A stretch of 64,000 nucleotides of DNA from contig NC_057790.1 in the NCBI RefSeq assembly GCF_014905175.1, forward strand, positions 20,114,469-20,178,468, written 5' to 3'. Origin of the DNA: Aphidius gifuensis (lineage: Eukaryota > Arthropoda > Insecta > Hymenoptera > Braconidae). The position numbers and the translations under genes are program-made. The first letter of the stretch is position 1, and every line of letters begins with the position of its first letter. The notes under the pieces were generated by a model. That model worked only from the letters and a program-made list of their open reading frames with translations, was not told where the DNA came from and ran no database searches. Below, in pieces: positions 13,601-25,525 of the stretch.

Positions 13601-16600
13601 ATGTTGATTTAATTTTTAATCTAATACGTAATACTGTTCTTGTTATTGGTTGTACTTGTGCATTCATTTCAATTGATGGTAATTCATTACAACATTTTTT
13701 AACAATAACAGCTGTTGCATGTCTACGTAATATATCACTTAATTCATTAACACTCAAATCTTTAATACGATTTATTGTTAAACCACGTTGATCAATTTTA
13801 TCAATAACATCTTGTCCTAATATATGAAATTGTCGTAATGGTGTCCAATGATCCCATTGTTGTAATTCTAACATTTTTGATAAATTTAATAGTTTTGTTG
13901 CCATTAATGCATTATTACTACGTAGTTTTAATTCAAATAATGCTCTAACAATTCTCAATGCATTTTGTATGATAAATGATTGATCAGATATCAATGAAAA
14001 TGATGAAATTTTACCATGTGATAAATATGTTTGTATTAATATATTAACTTTACCATGTATATTTTCAGTACCACCAGCAACATTTAATTCACAATATTCT
14101 TTAGTTAATTTATCAAGTTCATCCATTTCATCATCACGTACTTTTAATTGTTGAAATTCTTGTGCTTGACATACCATTGATAATATATCAGCTTCATTCA
14201 TAATTGGTTTTGTTAATTCATTAAATATTTCAATAGTATCATATTTAAGATAAAAATGACTTGCTGTTCTTCCTAAATCAGTTGAATGTAAATCACCAGT
14301 ACGTGAATTATATCTAATCATTTTAGCTTTATCTAAATTAATTGCTGATGAATGTATAAGTGATTTTCTTTTTTCATCTAAATTTTGATCACGTATAACA
14401 TCTTCATATAATAAACCATATACTATTGGATTTAATCTCATTCTAACATATAAATATGTATAACTTAACCATTCAACAGCTTCACGTATATTTGATATTG
14501 TACCAAGTGCTATTTCAGCATTTAAATTATCAGCAAGATGATTTATAAAACTTGATTCAATTGGAAATTGATTTGTTAGCAATGATAAATAATGATTAAG
14601 TTTATTATGTGTTGTTATTATTGCAGCATGTCCAGATGTATCAAATTGTGGTCTACCAGCTCTACCAAATATTTGTAATACATCTAATATACCAAGATCA
14701 ATAAATGAACCATGTTTTGCATCATATATTTCAGTACCACGTATTATAACAGCATGTGCTGGTAAATTAACACCCCATGCTAATGTTGATGTACATACTA
14801 ATACTTTAATTGAACCTTGTGAAAAATATTTTTCAACCATATTTCTATCTGTTCGTAACATACCAGCATGATGTGTTGAAAAACCATGTGAATATAAATC
14901 AGATAAATATTTATTTTTAGAATTACTAAATGCTTTAACTACTAATTTACTATCATTTGTATCTGGTTTAAAATATTTTATTGTATCATGTTGTATTGCT
15001 AATTCTTTTAATTTATTTGCTGTTCTTATTGTTGCATTTCTAGCATGTACAAATACCATAACTTGATGTCCTTTTTGTATCATATCAACAACTTGATTAT
15101 AACAAACAATATCCATATCATGTATTTGTTGCATTTGTTTCATTGATTTAACACCAATAAATGTTTGACTAAGTGGTACTGGACGAAATCTATGATCAAA
15201 ATAAAATAAACCTTTATGTGGATTAACACGTAAAAATCTAGCAACATCAATATAATTTGGTAATGTTGCTGATAAACCAACAATACGTATCATTGATTGT
15301 GATGTTTCAACTTGACGTAATGTACGTGCAACAAGTGCTTCAACAACTGGACCACGATCACCATGTAATAAATGTACTTCATCAATTATAATTAATTTAA
15401 CAATACTTGTTAAACTAATATCACCAGTACCTTTACGTGTAACAACATCCCATTTTTCTGGTGTTGTTACAATCATTTGTGTTTGTTGTATTTCACTTTT
15501 AGTTAATTGCATATCACCAGTAAATTCTCTAACTTTAATACCAAGACAATCAAGTTTTTTACCAAAACTTGTTGTCATTTCAGCAGCAAGTGCTTTCATT
15601 GGTGCAATATATATTATTTTAAATTCATTTTTTTTAATAAAACCATTATCATCCATATGTAATTTTAATTGATGTACAACTGTTAATAATGCAACATTTG
15701 TTTTACCAGCACCAGTTGGTGCACATATTAATAAATTTTCATTACTATTATATGCTGTATTAAATACAATACTTTGTATACGATTTAATTTTTCAACTCC
15801 TTTAAATGCCATTTTACCAATATTATCAAGTGATGATATTGTTATTGTTTTATAATCAATATCAACTGAACCAAATGATGATACTGGTATATCAACTTGT
15901 TCACATAATGTACTATCTTTACGTGTTATATTTTCTGGTAATATTATACTTTTACCACTTATTAATGCTGATACACCTTTTTTATTATTTTTTTGACAAT
16001 CAAATACATATGGATATTTTTCTTGTTTATTACTTGCTGTAAATGCATTAAAATATTTTTCAACTGGTGCTAATATTCTTTCATTACTAGCCATTAATGC
16101 TTCTTGTCTTTTTATTCTTAATGCTATTGGATCAAATTCATCATCTGAATTATCTGAATCAAGTAATTTATTTAATTTATTATTATTTTTATAATATTTT
16201 TTTTCTTCTTTTCTAACTTGTTTTGATAATAATTTTTCTTTTTCTGATTGTACAATAACTTGACAACATAATTGTGGTAATCTATCTTGTGTTTTTGATG
16301 ATGATAATTGTTGTTGTTGTTGTTGCTGTTGTTGTTTTATATATTTTCTATTAAAATATGATAATAAATTATTTTTATTTGTAACAATAAATTCAATCAT
16401 ATCAATATTTTCAAAACCAAATAAATCAACTAATTCATTTTGTAAATTTTTTGATTGTTCTAATATATTTTTTATCATTTCACTAAATTGTTCATATGAC
16501 ATATCATTTATATTTTTATCATAAAATTTTAATAATGATTTTTCTAATTCATTTTTATTTATATCTAATTTTACGTGTTTTTTTTCTTCTTCTTTTGGTA

Positions 16601-17375
16601 TATATATCATTGAAAAATCATTTTTACATTCAATTTTAGTATGTATCATATCATGAAGATTTTTTATTTCATCTGGCCATTTTATTAACATTTCATTGTA
16701 TGGTATTTTTGAACCAAAACCACCACTTATAACATCAGGAACATCAATATCATCCAATGAATTTATTAATTCAAAATGTTCATCATCAATATATGCCTGT
16801 ATATCAGCAACAATTTCCATTATTTTTGTTATTAATACAGTATCACAATTAACCAAAATATCTTTAACAAGTTTCATATTTTTTTTTGTCATAATTAAAC
16901 TTTCATTTAACAATAATTTAATAATTTCCAATGACATTTCATCTGCCAAAGCTGATGCATTTGAACTCACGTCATCTAATTGAAAAAAAAAAACAACAAC
17001 AAATAAAAAATTAATAAACATTAATTACCTTAATTCTAATAAATATTTTTTAATAAAAAATAAAAAAATTTACTGCAACAGGTTGAAACCAGCTGGTGAA
17101 CATTTGACAGATATACTTGTATTTCATCTGGTAATAATTGGCATAACTTTTTCCAACCTGATTTCCTGTAATTTTTAATAATTAAAACAAATTAAATAAA
17201 ATTATATATTAATTATTAATTTAAAATATTAAATCATAGGTTACCATTGTGAATTATTATCATATTCTAAACGTTTTTTTGATAAATCATTATCTGGTAT
17301 ATTTATTGGTAATTTTGGTCTTCCTAAATTTGTAAATATACGTAATTTACGTGTTAATCTTGGTACTTCATTCAT
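10651..17375 (-). CDS. ASCC3: ASCC3, double-cassette Ski2-like DNA/RNA helicase
   Basis: ATPase of the activating signal cointegrator 1 complex, which acts in alkylation repair and in splitting collided ribosomes. Four exons (17375-17245, 17165-17074, 16975-10835, 10751-10651) give 2154 aa. The N-terminus (MNEVPRLTRKLRIFTNLGRP) and the final exon (LLSDSYIGLDQQY) both fit the family. The long exon stays open past 10835 into intron sequence; the splice at TTAG|GTATTA restores the conserved C-terminus. Cassette 1 has APTGAGKT near residue 485 and DEVH near 608; cassette 2 has APTGSGKT near 1340 and DEIH near 1448. Both have GRAGRPQFD motifs and trailing Sec63-type regions, so both look intact. 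A poly-Gln run lies in the N-terminal region. The tandem cassettes also resemble Brr2, but the N-terminus favours ASCC3. Confidence 0.96.
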
Positions 17376-17724
17376 TGTTTATTATATTATTTAATAAATA
17401 ATGAAATTAAATTATATAAATATACAATTAGTATGAAATAATTAATTATAACCGGCAAGAGAAATACAAATGACGAATTCAATGGACTCTCTCTTCAATT
17501 GTCTTCAATGCTCTCTCTTTCTCTCTTGCCTTGTTGCAAAAAAGAAAAATAATATAAAATAATAACAACAACAATAACAGTAACAATTAAGGCGAATTTA
17601 TAATCAAGGACATTTTTGTTTAATGTTGAATTCTACCGTTATTATTTATAATCGCTGTAATCGCAAACTTAAATTGTTGTGAATACAACATAACCTTGTA
17701 AATATCTTGAAAGATCAACAAAAC
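17376..17724. promoter_or_regulatory. bidirectional promoter between ASCC3 and NOL12
   Basis: The two start codons are 349 bp apart and point away from each other, so both promoters must lie here or overlap. It contains a CT-rich tract (about 17486-17528, repeated CTCTCT) resembling GAGA-type elements and an AT-rich core without an obvious TATA box. Promoter function is inferred from gene arrangement. Confidence 0.5.
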
Positions 17725-18630
17725 ATGGCCATGCTTCCTGGTGTAAAAAAAGGTGTTCCTCGTCTTCTTGACGTTAATCGTCAACCAAGTAAACCAACTA
17801 AAAAACGTAAAAAGATTAATCTTGTTTTTGATGAAACTAAAAGAAAGTAAGTTTATTAATAATATATTAATTGTTTAAATAATATTATACATATGTACTT
17901 GTAAATACTAAATATTTTTATTGGTTATTTTAGAGATTATTTAACTGGTTTTCATAAAAGAAAATTACAAAGACGTCAAAAAGCTAGTGATGAATTAAAA
18001 GAAAAGCTAAGAGAAGAAAAAAAAAGAATAAAACAAGAAGTAAATATATTTTTATTTATCTATACGTATAAACTGTAGGATATAATTTTTAATGTATTAT
18101 TTTTTTTTTAATATTAGGCTCGAGATAGATTTAAAAATTATGTGTCACAAAGAGATGTACCTGAACTTGAAGAGTTATTGTCCAAACAAGAATATGAAGC
18201 TGATGGAAAAACAGTTAGTATACTAGAGTTAAATGTCAATGAATTGGCACAAGGTGCAAATTGGATTGGTGAAAATAAACCAGTTTATGAACATGATAAT
18301 TCTGAAGAAGAAGAAGAACAGACTGATGAGGAAGATGATCCAACAAGTGTACCAGGAATGGATTTAACAACTAAAAAAATTAAAAAACCAATTGTTGTTG
18401 TTCAAAAAGATAAACCAAAAATGGATCAAAGAGATATTAACAAAGCTGTTCAAAAAGAAACTAAAAAACAAACTGGACGTAGTAAAGTATTTTTATTAAA
18501 ACAACGTTTAGATCGTCAAAAAAATAAAAAATTAGCTAAAAAAGCACAATTTCAACAAGAACGTGCAATTAAAAATGCAAAAGGTAAAGCAAAGAAAAAA
18601 TTAATGAAAAAAAATAGTAAAAAAAAATAA
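17725..18630 (+). CDS. NOL12: nucleolar protein 12 (NOL12/viriato-like)
   Basis: Small basic nucleolar RNA-binding protein that acts in ribosome biogenesis. Three exons, 17725-17846, 17934-18039 and 18118-18630, join in consistent phase to give 246 aa. The N-terminus has the family core, NLVFDETKRK followed by DYLTGFHKRKLQRRQKA and a Glu/Lys/Arg helix. An acidic patch (SEEEEEQTDEEDDP) and a very Lys-rich tail ending in KKNSKKK follow. Length is close to the vertebrate and fly proteins. The first ATG fits because the family starts within a few dozen residues of this core. It shares the upstream region with ASCC3. Confidence 0.9.
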
Positions 18631-20310
18631 TCTAATAATTAAAATATGCTAAATTAATAAACTATTATTATGAAAATAAATAATAAAAAAATGTTTTATT
18701 ATAAGAACAAAAAAAGTGTTGATTTAATTTACAAAAAAATATGTTTTTTCTTAGCCAGGCATAGATATAAACTAAATAAATCATTAATAATAAAAATAAA
18801 ATATTTACTTACTTCAGCAATAAAAAAAAAAAACACTTGATTTTTTCACTTGCACCAAATATTCAAATAACACATGATAAAATGATATTAAAAAAAAACA
18901 AATACGATATTGCGCTCTAAGCAGCAAGTTTAAATGAATTTAATGATTAACTACTTGGTGCTTTTATATACACTGATGTACATGATAAAAATAACGAAAC
19001 GCGTCATCTAAGTAATATATAATAGCAATTAAATTATCACATAGTAATTAAATGAAAAAACAAAAACATAATGACCTAAAGAATACATCAAAGAGTAAAT
19101 TCATGGAGTTTCAAACAAATACAATTATTAATTAAATAAAATCCTACCTTTTAAGCGGATGTTCATCGTCCCACGCTGATCATCTCAAAATACACCAACA
19201 CCATGTAGTAGCTAATAATAATTCTTTCTGATCAGCAACACCATGTTCATGGTTGTGTGGCTCATGATGATTATACCTGATTAGCACAACAGGTTTAATG
19301 ATAACACACACTAAACAATAATCACACTTTACTCTGATTTTTAGCACCATCATTTTCAAAAACACTTTTCACTACAACTATCACTATCACTATTACCACG
19401 TTTACATCATCTCTAATAACAGAATTTATATAGTTTAAAAAGTCGTTCAGTCTTATTTTGTTATTATATTAAATTGTTTTAAATATTTAATTTCTATTTG
19501 CTTGATAATTCACTCTTTAAAATAGTTTATTATTATTATTATTATTTAGAAACGATTTATCAACTTGAAAAGAGGATCTCGAAAGAGCTGGCTGTTGATT
19601 TCTTGACATTCTTTTTAAGAGAGGCGGTTCATTCTGAACACCAACATAACATGAAATGAATTTGTGTGCGCAACAACAGCGGCATATCAAAGAAAATTTT
19701 GAATACTTTGATAAAGCTTAACAACAGCAAATGTTATCATGTTGAACAATAACAATAACAAGTGTTACATTGGATAGAGCTTAAGAGCCAATAATATCAG
19801 CATCATGTAATGTCATTGATTGTTGTCCAGTAAAAGATACATAAAATCACACCATATAACTCATGAGATGTTGGATTTCATTTAAACTTGATGCTTGGTT
19901 TTTCGTCATTTTGTTGCTGGTTCAAATGAACTGCTATAAACAATTGGATTAATTTTCCGTATGACTCACTTTCAACATTAACATCATTCACTTGGTATTT
20001 TTCATGTTACATTTTAGCATAAAAACAGTCTCAGTTGTCTCAATTATTTTAAATAGTGCATTGAAGTTTTTTTATATTTTATTTGACAAATATTAGCAAG
20101 ACTAATGCTTTTCCCATGAATAAATTTGAAGATACAACTGTAACAATAAATTATTAAATTATTAGGTAAATATTAGACTGTACTTGAATTTTACAAAATG
20201 AAATAAATTAACTCACTGTACTCAAAAATGTTTTTCTCTCTAATGACGAACCAATTTAGTTTTTTTTTTGTCCCATTTTAAATTTCATCAACACATCAGA
20301 CGTTTCAGTC
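18631..20310. other. repeat-rich gap with possible non-coding exons (-)
   Basis: No conserved protein. On the minus strand several good splice sites occur without open frames: a donor ACA|GTGAGT near 20215, an acceptor TTACAG near 20150, and donors near 19975 (GTGAGT) and 19155 (AAAAG|GTAGGA). This suggests a spliced long non-coding RNA continuing from the short ORF at 20311-20951. A 61-codon minus frame at 19180-19365 is probably fortuitous. A dispersed motif copy lies at 18907-18926. Confidence 0.35.
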
Positions 20311-20951
20311 TCACAGCTCACTTTTTGTTATCTGTAAACAATAAAAATATTAAATAAACATTATGTTATATTTTTTTTTCAAACTGGAGTAATTGTTAGC
20401 AACACAAAAAGAGTAGATGAAAGTGACATTTATAAATAATCGGTAAAATAATAAATAAATGATAAATAAACAAATGAATAAATAGTAAATAAATAAAAAA
20501 TAGATAAATTAATAATAAATTAATAAATAAACAGTAAAAAATTGAATTTCAAAGTGATTAAATGGATACTAAACATTGACAATAAAAAATGACAAAGGCC
20601 TCTAACAAAGGAAAATTAATATTGAAATATTTCACATTTTTTTGATTGTTATTAATGAAAAAACGATTGTTATGCAACAAGGATGCTACAACAATGCTAT
20701 AACTAACAAATATTCATAAATATTCATAAAAAAATTAATAAATTCATTGTCTTTGTAAAGAATGACAACCTCACCTCAAATAATTTTTTTTATTTGAGCT
20801 TAATTATTGAAAAAAATAACGTAATTATGTTTGTTTATGCGTTAAATAATGAAAAAAAAACTAAAAAAAGTTGATGTTTACATACCATTTGTCCACTATT
20901 CAACAAATTAAAATTTTTCTTTGTCAGCTCCAACAGCTCTGACATGTCCAT
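20311..20951 (-). CDS. candidate 28-aa spliced micro-ORF, unknown
   Basis: On the minus strand ATG at 20951 opens 22 codons (MDMSELLELTKKNFNLLNSG then QM) with ordinary codon use. It ends in a donor, ATG|GTATGT, at 20886. The next acceptor, TTACAG at 20332, continues in the same phase for six codons (ITKSEL) to TGA at 20311. It lies downstream of the left arm of the large palindrome, which sits like a promoter or leader for it. It may be a tiny protein, the start of a longer gene with another acceptor, or a lncRNA. I find no family resemblance. Confidence 0.3.
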
Positions 20952-21261
20952 TATTTTTGGTCAAATTTCACAAAAGTCAACAATAATTTATATCACAATC
21001 TGTTCAGAACAATTTAATTGACCGATTTATCAACAATTTATAATTAATTAACAATTATTATTGCAATAATAAGTGAAAAAAGTCACAACACTGAACGACA
21101 CAGGTTTTCTCTCTCACAAAGCGACGCGCCATCTATGTAGATTTCCTACTTATCTACAAACTATAGTCGGTAATTTTTTATAATAATAATAATAAAAAAT
21201 ATATATAAAAAAATACCGAAAATTATCAATAAATATTAATTAACATCGTTTTATTTCACTG

Positions 21262-21925
21262 AAACACAAAAAAATTAATTAAAAAGAAAATAACACCGAA
21301 ATCCAACAATAGCCGACAAATGACCAAAAAGACGAAACGACGCAAAAATGGCTATACCCAAACACAAAATCACAGAAAAAATACAAAAAAGTGGGGACGA
21401 CAAGAAAAAATACGTAGGTTCACTACAAGTTAAATTCAGAAACTAATTTTCATATCCCGTGCAATTTTTGTGTTGTTGCAAGGCTTTTTGCACGTCGTGT
21501 CGATAGGAAGGGTTAAGTGGGGACCACCAACGACGATATAACAGCCAATGATGGCTTAGAATCATGTAAAACCGGTAGGAATAGGTAGAGACATGATGAT
21601 CGTTTCAAGTGGTACGAATAAGTGGGGGATATGTATCTAAGCCATCATTGGCTGTTATATCGTTGCTGGTGGTCCCCACTTAACCCTTTCTATCGCAAAA
21701 AGGCTTGCAGCAACACCGAAATTGCACGGGGTATGGAAATTAGTTTGTGAACTTAACTTATAGTGAAACCACGTATATTTTCTTGTCGTCCCCACTTTTT
21801 CGTATTTTCTCTGTGATTTTGTGTTAAAGTATAGCCATTTTTGCGTCTTGCTCGTCTTTTTGGTCATTTGTCGACCATTGTTGAATTTAAGTGTTATTTT
21901 GTTTTTAATTAATTTTTTTTATGTT
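21262..21925. repeat. large palindrome with ~300-bp arms
   Basis: The left arm, about 21262-21567, is the reverse complement of the right arm, about 21629-21925, with a spacer of roughly 60 bp. By eye the match is about 85-90% with small indels. Shared landmarks include GCCATCATTGGCTGTTATATCG, split here as GCCATCATTGGCTG and TTATATCG, then GGTGGTCCCCACTTAACCC, ATTGCACGG, TTCTTGTCGTCCCCAC and GTCTTTTTGGTCATTTGTCG. GC content is visibly higher than the surroundings. A transcript crossing it would fold into a long hairpin. A foldback/MITE-type element or an inverted local duplication would both explain it. Confidence 0.9.
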
Positions 21926-23290
21926 TTGGTGAAATAGTTAGTTCACTCGACAATAATCTATAACTCCAAATTATGGTGATGGTGAATTATTGACTCTCAT
22001 GTACGAGTTATTTTTGTTATAATATTCAAAATTTGCCAATACAAATATTTTGATTTTCAACAAAAGGACGGCTAGAAATTATTTGAATAAATGGCATCAC
22101 AAATGATGATATTAAAAAAACTCTTGGATTTTCAATGTCACCAGAGCATCTACAATCGAAAATTGCTACAGGTAAAAAATTATAATAATTTATTAGTTTG
22201 CTTATGTTATAGATTAATCTTGAAATCATAAAACAGCGATACAATACTGAATTAAAAATCAATCGTCAACAAACATAAATTAAAAATGAGCCTTTGTTGT
22301 TGTTTCAATTCAATTGACATATTTTGCAATTATTAAATATTAAAAATACCTATAGTATTAATTTATAAAAAAAAAAAAATTAAATAATAGCGAAAAGAAA
22401 TCCACACATATTAATTTTTATTCCATGTTTATAGATACAACGAAATAATGAGTAGCATAGAGATATGAGAGACACGATCGGACACGACGATGATCGTTTC
22501 AAGTGGTAGAAATAAGTGGGGACATGATTCTAAGCCATCATTGGCTGCTATATCGTCGTTGGTGGTCCCCACTCATCCCTCCTATCGACACGACGAGTGG
22601 AAAGGGTTGTAAAGTTGCAACAACACCGAAATTGCACGGGGTATGGAAATTCGTTTGTTTTTTTAACTTGTAGTGAAATTACTCATTTTTTCTTGTCGCC
22701 CCCACTTTTTTTTTTTTATTTTCTCTGTGATTTTGTTTTAAAGTTTAGCCATTTTTTCATCTTTTTGGTCGTTTGTCGGCCATTGTTGATTTTGAGTATT
22801 ATTTTTTTTTTAATTAATTTTTTTCTGTGTTTTAGTGAAATAAAAAGTTTACTGGACAACAATCTATAACATCAAATGATGCTGGTGTTTATTGACTCTC
22901 ATCCTCATGTACCAGCTAATTCAACAAAAGGACGGCTATAGGAATAATTTGAATAAAAGCGTCATCAATCATCATCAAAGCAATAATGGAGCAATACCGA
23001 AAATAGCTACAGGTAAATAATAATTATTATATATCAGTTTGTTTTTGTTATAGATAATAGATAATATACATACAATCATTAAACAATGATTGAATTAAAA
23101 ATTAATATAGTCAACAAACATAAATTAATAAATTTAAGATCAGCTTTTTTTGTTTTAAATTGACATACTTTGCAATTAATAAATATTAAAATTATAGTGT
23201 TAATTTATAAAGATAGTAAATTAAATAATAGCCAAAAAAATTCACATATTAATTATTATTCAATGTTTATAGATACAACGAAAGAAATGC
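21594..23290 (+). repeat. tandem duplication of a ~850-bp unit (copies A and B)
   Basis: Copy A is about 21594-22455 and copy B about 22490-23290. Both start with GATGATCGTTTCAAGTGGTA, carry the palindrome-arm sequence, then CAACAAAAGGACGGCTA, then a splice-donor-like GCTACAG|GTAAA at 22172 and 23013, and later a matching acceptor TTTATAG|ATACAACGAAA at 22434 and 23272. The duplicated unit therefore includes an exon-intron-exon structure. With the inverted arm to the left there are three copies of the arm sequence. Confidence 0.85.
22091..22455 (+). CDS. candidate 33-aa spliced micro-ORF in copy A
   Basis: ATG at 22091 opens 27 codons (MASQMMILKKLLDFQCHQ, then SIYNRKLLQ) up to the donor CTACAG|GTAAAA. 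Splicing to the acceptor at 22434 adds six codons and TAG at 22455. The equivalent frame in copy B is closed, and copy B's frame is closed here, so at most one of the two is likely to be the ancestral coding frame. Short length makes chance openness quite possible. Confidence 0.2.
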
Positions 23291-23482
23291 CTCGGAATTA
23301 TTATTTATTAGCTGAGGATAAATGTCTTTACCAATGGCAAAAGTATTGGCAGTCTTTATTGAACAAAGAGAGGTATTGAATAATTTTATTTATTATATAA
23401 TTAAATTTTTTATTTATTTAAATTGTTGCTAAAATAATTTTGTTTTAAAAATTACAGGTATTCTTGGTTAATTAAAAATTGA
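22907..23482 (+). CDS. candidate 76-aa spliced ORF in copy B, novel
   Basis: Three exons, 22907-23012, 23273-23372 and 23458-23482, with consensus splice sites and agreeing phases (1, then 2) encode 76 aa. The start reads MYQLIQQKDGYRNN. The middle exon, MPRNYYLLAEDKCLYQWQKY and onwards, is rich in aromatic residues and not low-complexity. The last exon ends YSWLIKN and stop. Its first exon and first intron lie in the tandem-duplicated unit; exons 2 and 3 are not duplicated. No signal peptide or known domain. Further splice-like sites downstream (donor 23532, acceptor near 23841) suggest untranslated exons. It could be an orphan gene or part of a mobile element. Confidence 0.35.
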
Positions 23483-23905
23483 TTGAAAGTTTCAACAGAC
23501 ATCCGTGCATTTGGAATTCCAAATTATCTCAGGTAAATAATAATGATTATTATTATACAATTTATTGTTGTCTTATAATTATAGATAGTTGGCACTTTGA
23601 ATGGAATTTTTTTTTGTTAATCATAATAGTTTAATCGCACAATTTATTATTAACTAGGATAATATGATAATTAAATAATTAAAAGCAATAATGATTTGTT
23701 TTTTGTTTCGATTTGAAATCTAATTTAAATTTAAATGTTAAATGTATATATATATATCAATAATTATAATTCATGTTTGCCGGATTAAGAATATTTATAA
23801 TTTAATATTTATTTTAATAATTTTTATGATTTATTTTATAGCGGATTTCGGCCTGTTTGTTGACACTAATTATAATGATATAAGGACAATAATCATTGAT
23901 AGTCG

Positions 23906-24040
23906 TTGGTGCATCTGAATGCTGTCTCCTAGAATTTCTACATAGGCCTTGGTGTATTTGAATGCGCTGATTCATAGATTTTCTACATATATAAGCCTTG
24001 ATGCATCTGAATTCTTCCTCCTAGAACTTCTAAATGAGGT
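23906..24040 (+). repeat. three tandem units of 43-49 bp
   Basis: Units begin at 23906, 23949 and 23998. Each follows the pattern TTGRTGYATYTGAATKC, then a variable stretch with CATAGA or CCTAGAA, TTCTA and an A-rich end. Divergence is about 25-30% by eye. The third unit ends at a donor-like GAG|GTAAGA. Confidence 0.7.
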
Positions 24041-24078
24041 AAGAGGCCCTCTGGTCACTTTTTTAACCAATCCCTCAG

Positions 24079-24492
24079 GGTAAAGTGCGTCAACAAGCTT
24101 GTAACTTCAAAGAATTAATTATAATATTCTTTTAAGCTACTTGATTGATCCCCAATTTTTATATTTGATATATTTTTGTGACTTGTTAGCTCACCTTGAT
24201 CTCATTTTTTTTTTTTTTCTATAATTATAAATTTTCTCATGCCAGAGTAAATGGCTTTAGTTTATTGATCAAGGTGTGCACATCAACCTGTCTATCTCAA
24301 ACAGAGTAGACGGGGGTGAATAGGATGTGTTTCAGGTATTTGCAAAAATGAATTTGGAATATAAGACAACTGTTTATTTTTTTTCTAGGAGAGATTAGAA
24401 TTTTAATTCTATCCCTTTTCAGGTTCATCTATAATATTTAGATTTAAGTAATTTATAATATTTAAAAAATTTCTTGTTGAACGCACTTTACC
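24079..24492. repeat. TIR-like inverted pair about 375 bp apart
   Basis: GGTAAAGTGCGTCAACAAG at 24079-24097 is matched in inverted orientation by CTTGTTGAACGCACTTTACC at 24473-24492, with one inserted base. The interior is AT-rich without a transposase frame, as expected for a small non-autonomous element. A 12-bp direct match, TAAAGTGCGTCA, recurs at 25159-25170. Confidence 0.5.
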
Positions 24493-25525
24493 ACAATATT
24501 TTTTTCAAATTAAATTAAATATACCTGCAGCTTTGAGCGCAATTAAATAATTAATTACTCCATTTTTTTATTCAACTTGTTCATCAAGTTTTTGAGAACT
24601 TTTTATTTACTCTGTGTATTTATTTTTATATACATAGTTTTTTTCAAATTTAATTTTCTTTTATTGATTATATAATTTACATTTATCTGCGGCTTTTAGC
24701 GCTTGTAATTATAATCAATAATTTTTCATTTCGCTTGTTTATCAAGTATTTTGTTTTTAATTTCCAAACGCCTTGATAATAATGGCTGCTTTAAAAATAA
24801 ACGTTTATCATTTAAAGATTTAGTGCGTGTGTAATACAGTGTTTTTTCTTATTATTTTTGAGGTAAGTAAAAATTTTTTTATTATTAAAAAATGGCATTA
24901 TACATTTGTTAAATTTTTTATTCTATACTAAAACGCATTAGTAGATAATTTTTTAATTTGTAAAACAATTAGAGACGGGTTTCAATTATTCTCGAAAAAA
25001 TTATCGTTTTGTGCCAAGCATTATTTATTGTTTAAAAAAAATGAAAACCGGTTATCGTTATCATGTACATTTTATGTACTACCCGAAAGAGTTTATTATA
25101 AAATCCATATCAAAATTTGCTGCTTAAAGCGCAATATTTTTTTTTTTTTTTATCACTTTAAAGTGCGTCATTTAAATATTTTGTGCAAATGTTTAAAAAT
25201 ACAGTGTTTAATTTTTTTTTGGTAAGTATAAATATTTTTATTCTATTATTTACTCATGATTTAAATGGATTTAAATTTTTCTTACCCAAGTGTACCACTA
25301 CATAAATCGTCGTGCTATGAAAATTCGCCCTAAAGTCGTTTTTTTTTCCCTCAAGTTGCCGACTGTTGCCGACTGTTGTCGACAAAAAAAAAAAAAAATG
25401 CCGACAAGTTGCGTGAAGTTGCGACAACTATTAAATTAACCTTAAATATTGTTTATTTACATTACAACAATAATTAAAGCTAATTGAATATAAAAAATAA
25501 ATAAATATAAATAAAAATCTGGGCT

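Larger units (their letters stand above)
23483..25525. other. repeat-rich gap before TAF12
   Basis: No protein-coding exon recognised. It holds a three-unit tandem repeat, a TIR-like pair and copies of a GCGCAAT-containing motif at 24526-24545, about 24688-24709 and 25118-25137, listed elsewhere. Two similar segments ending in GGTAAGTA (near 24861 and 25220) look like donor-terminated leader exons, possibly alternative 5' UTR exons of TAF12. Function is not established. Confidence 0.4.

Noticed and set aside
19180..19365. Minus frame with HNHE-like motif resembling a FLYWCH finger
   Set aside because: Cys/His spacing does not fit and the frame is short; likely chance.
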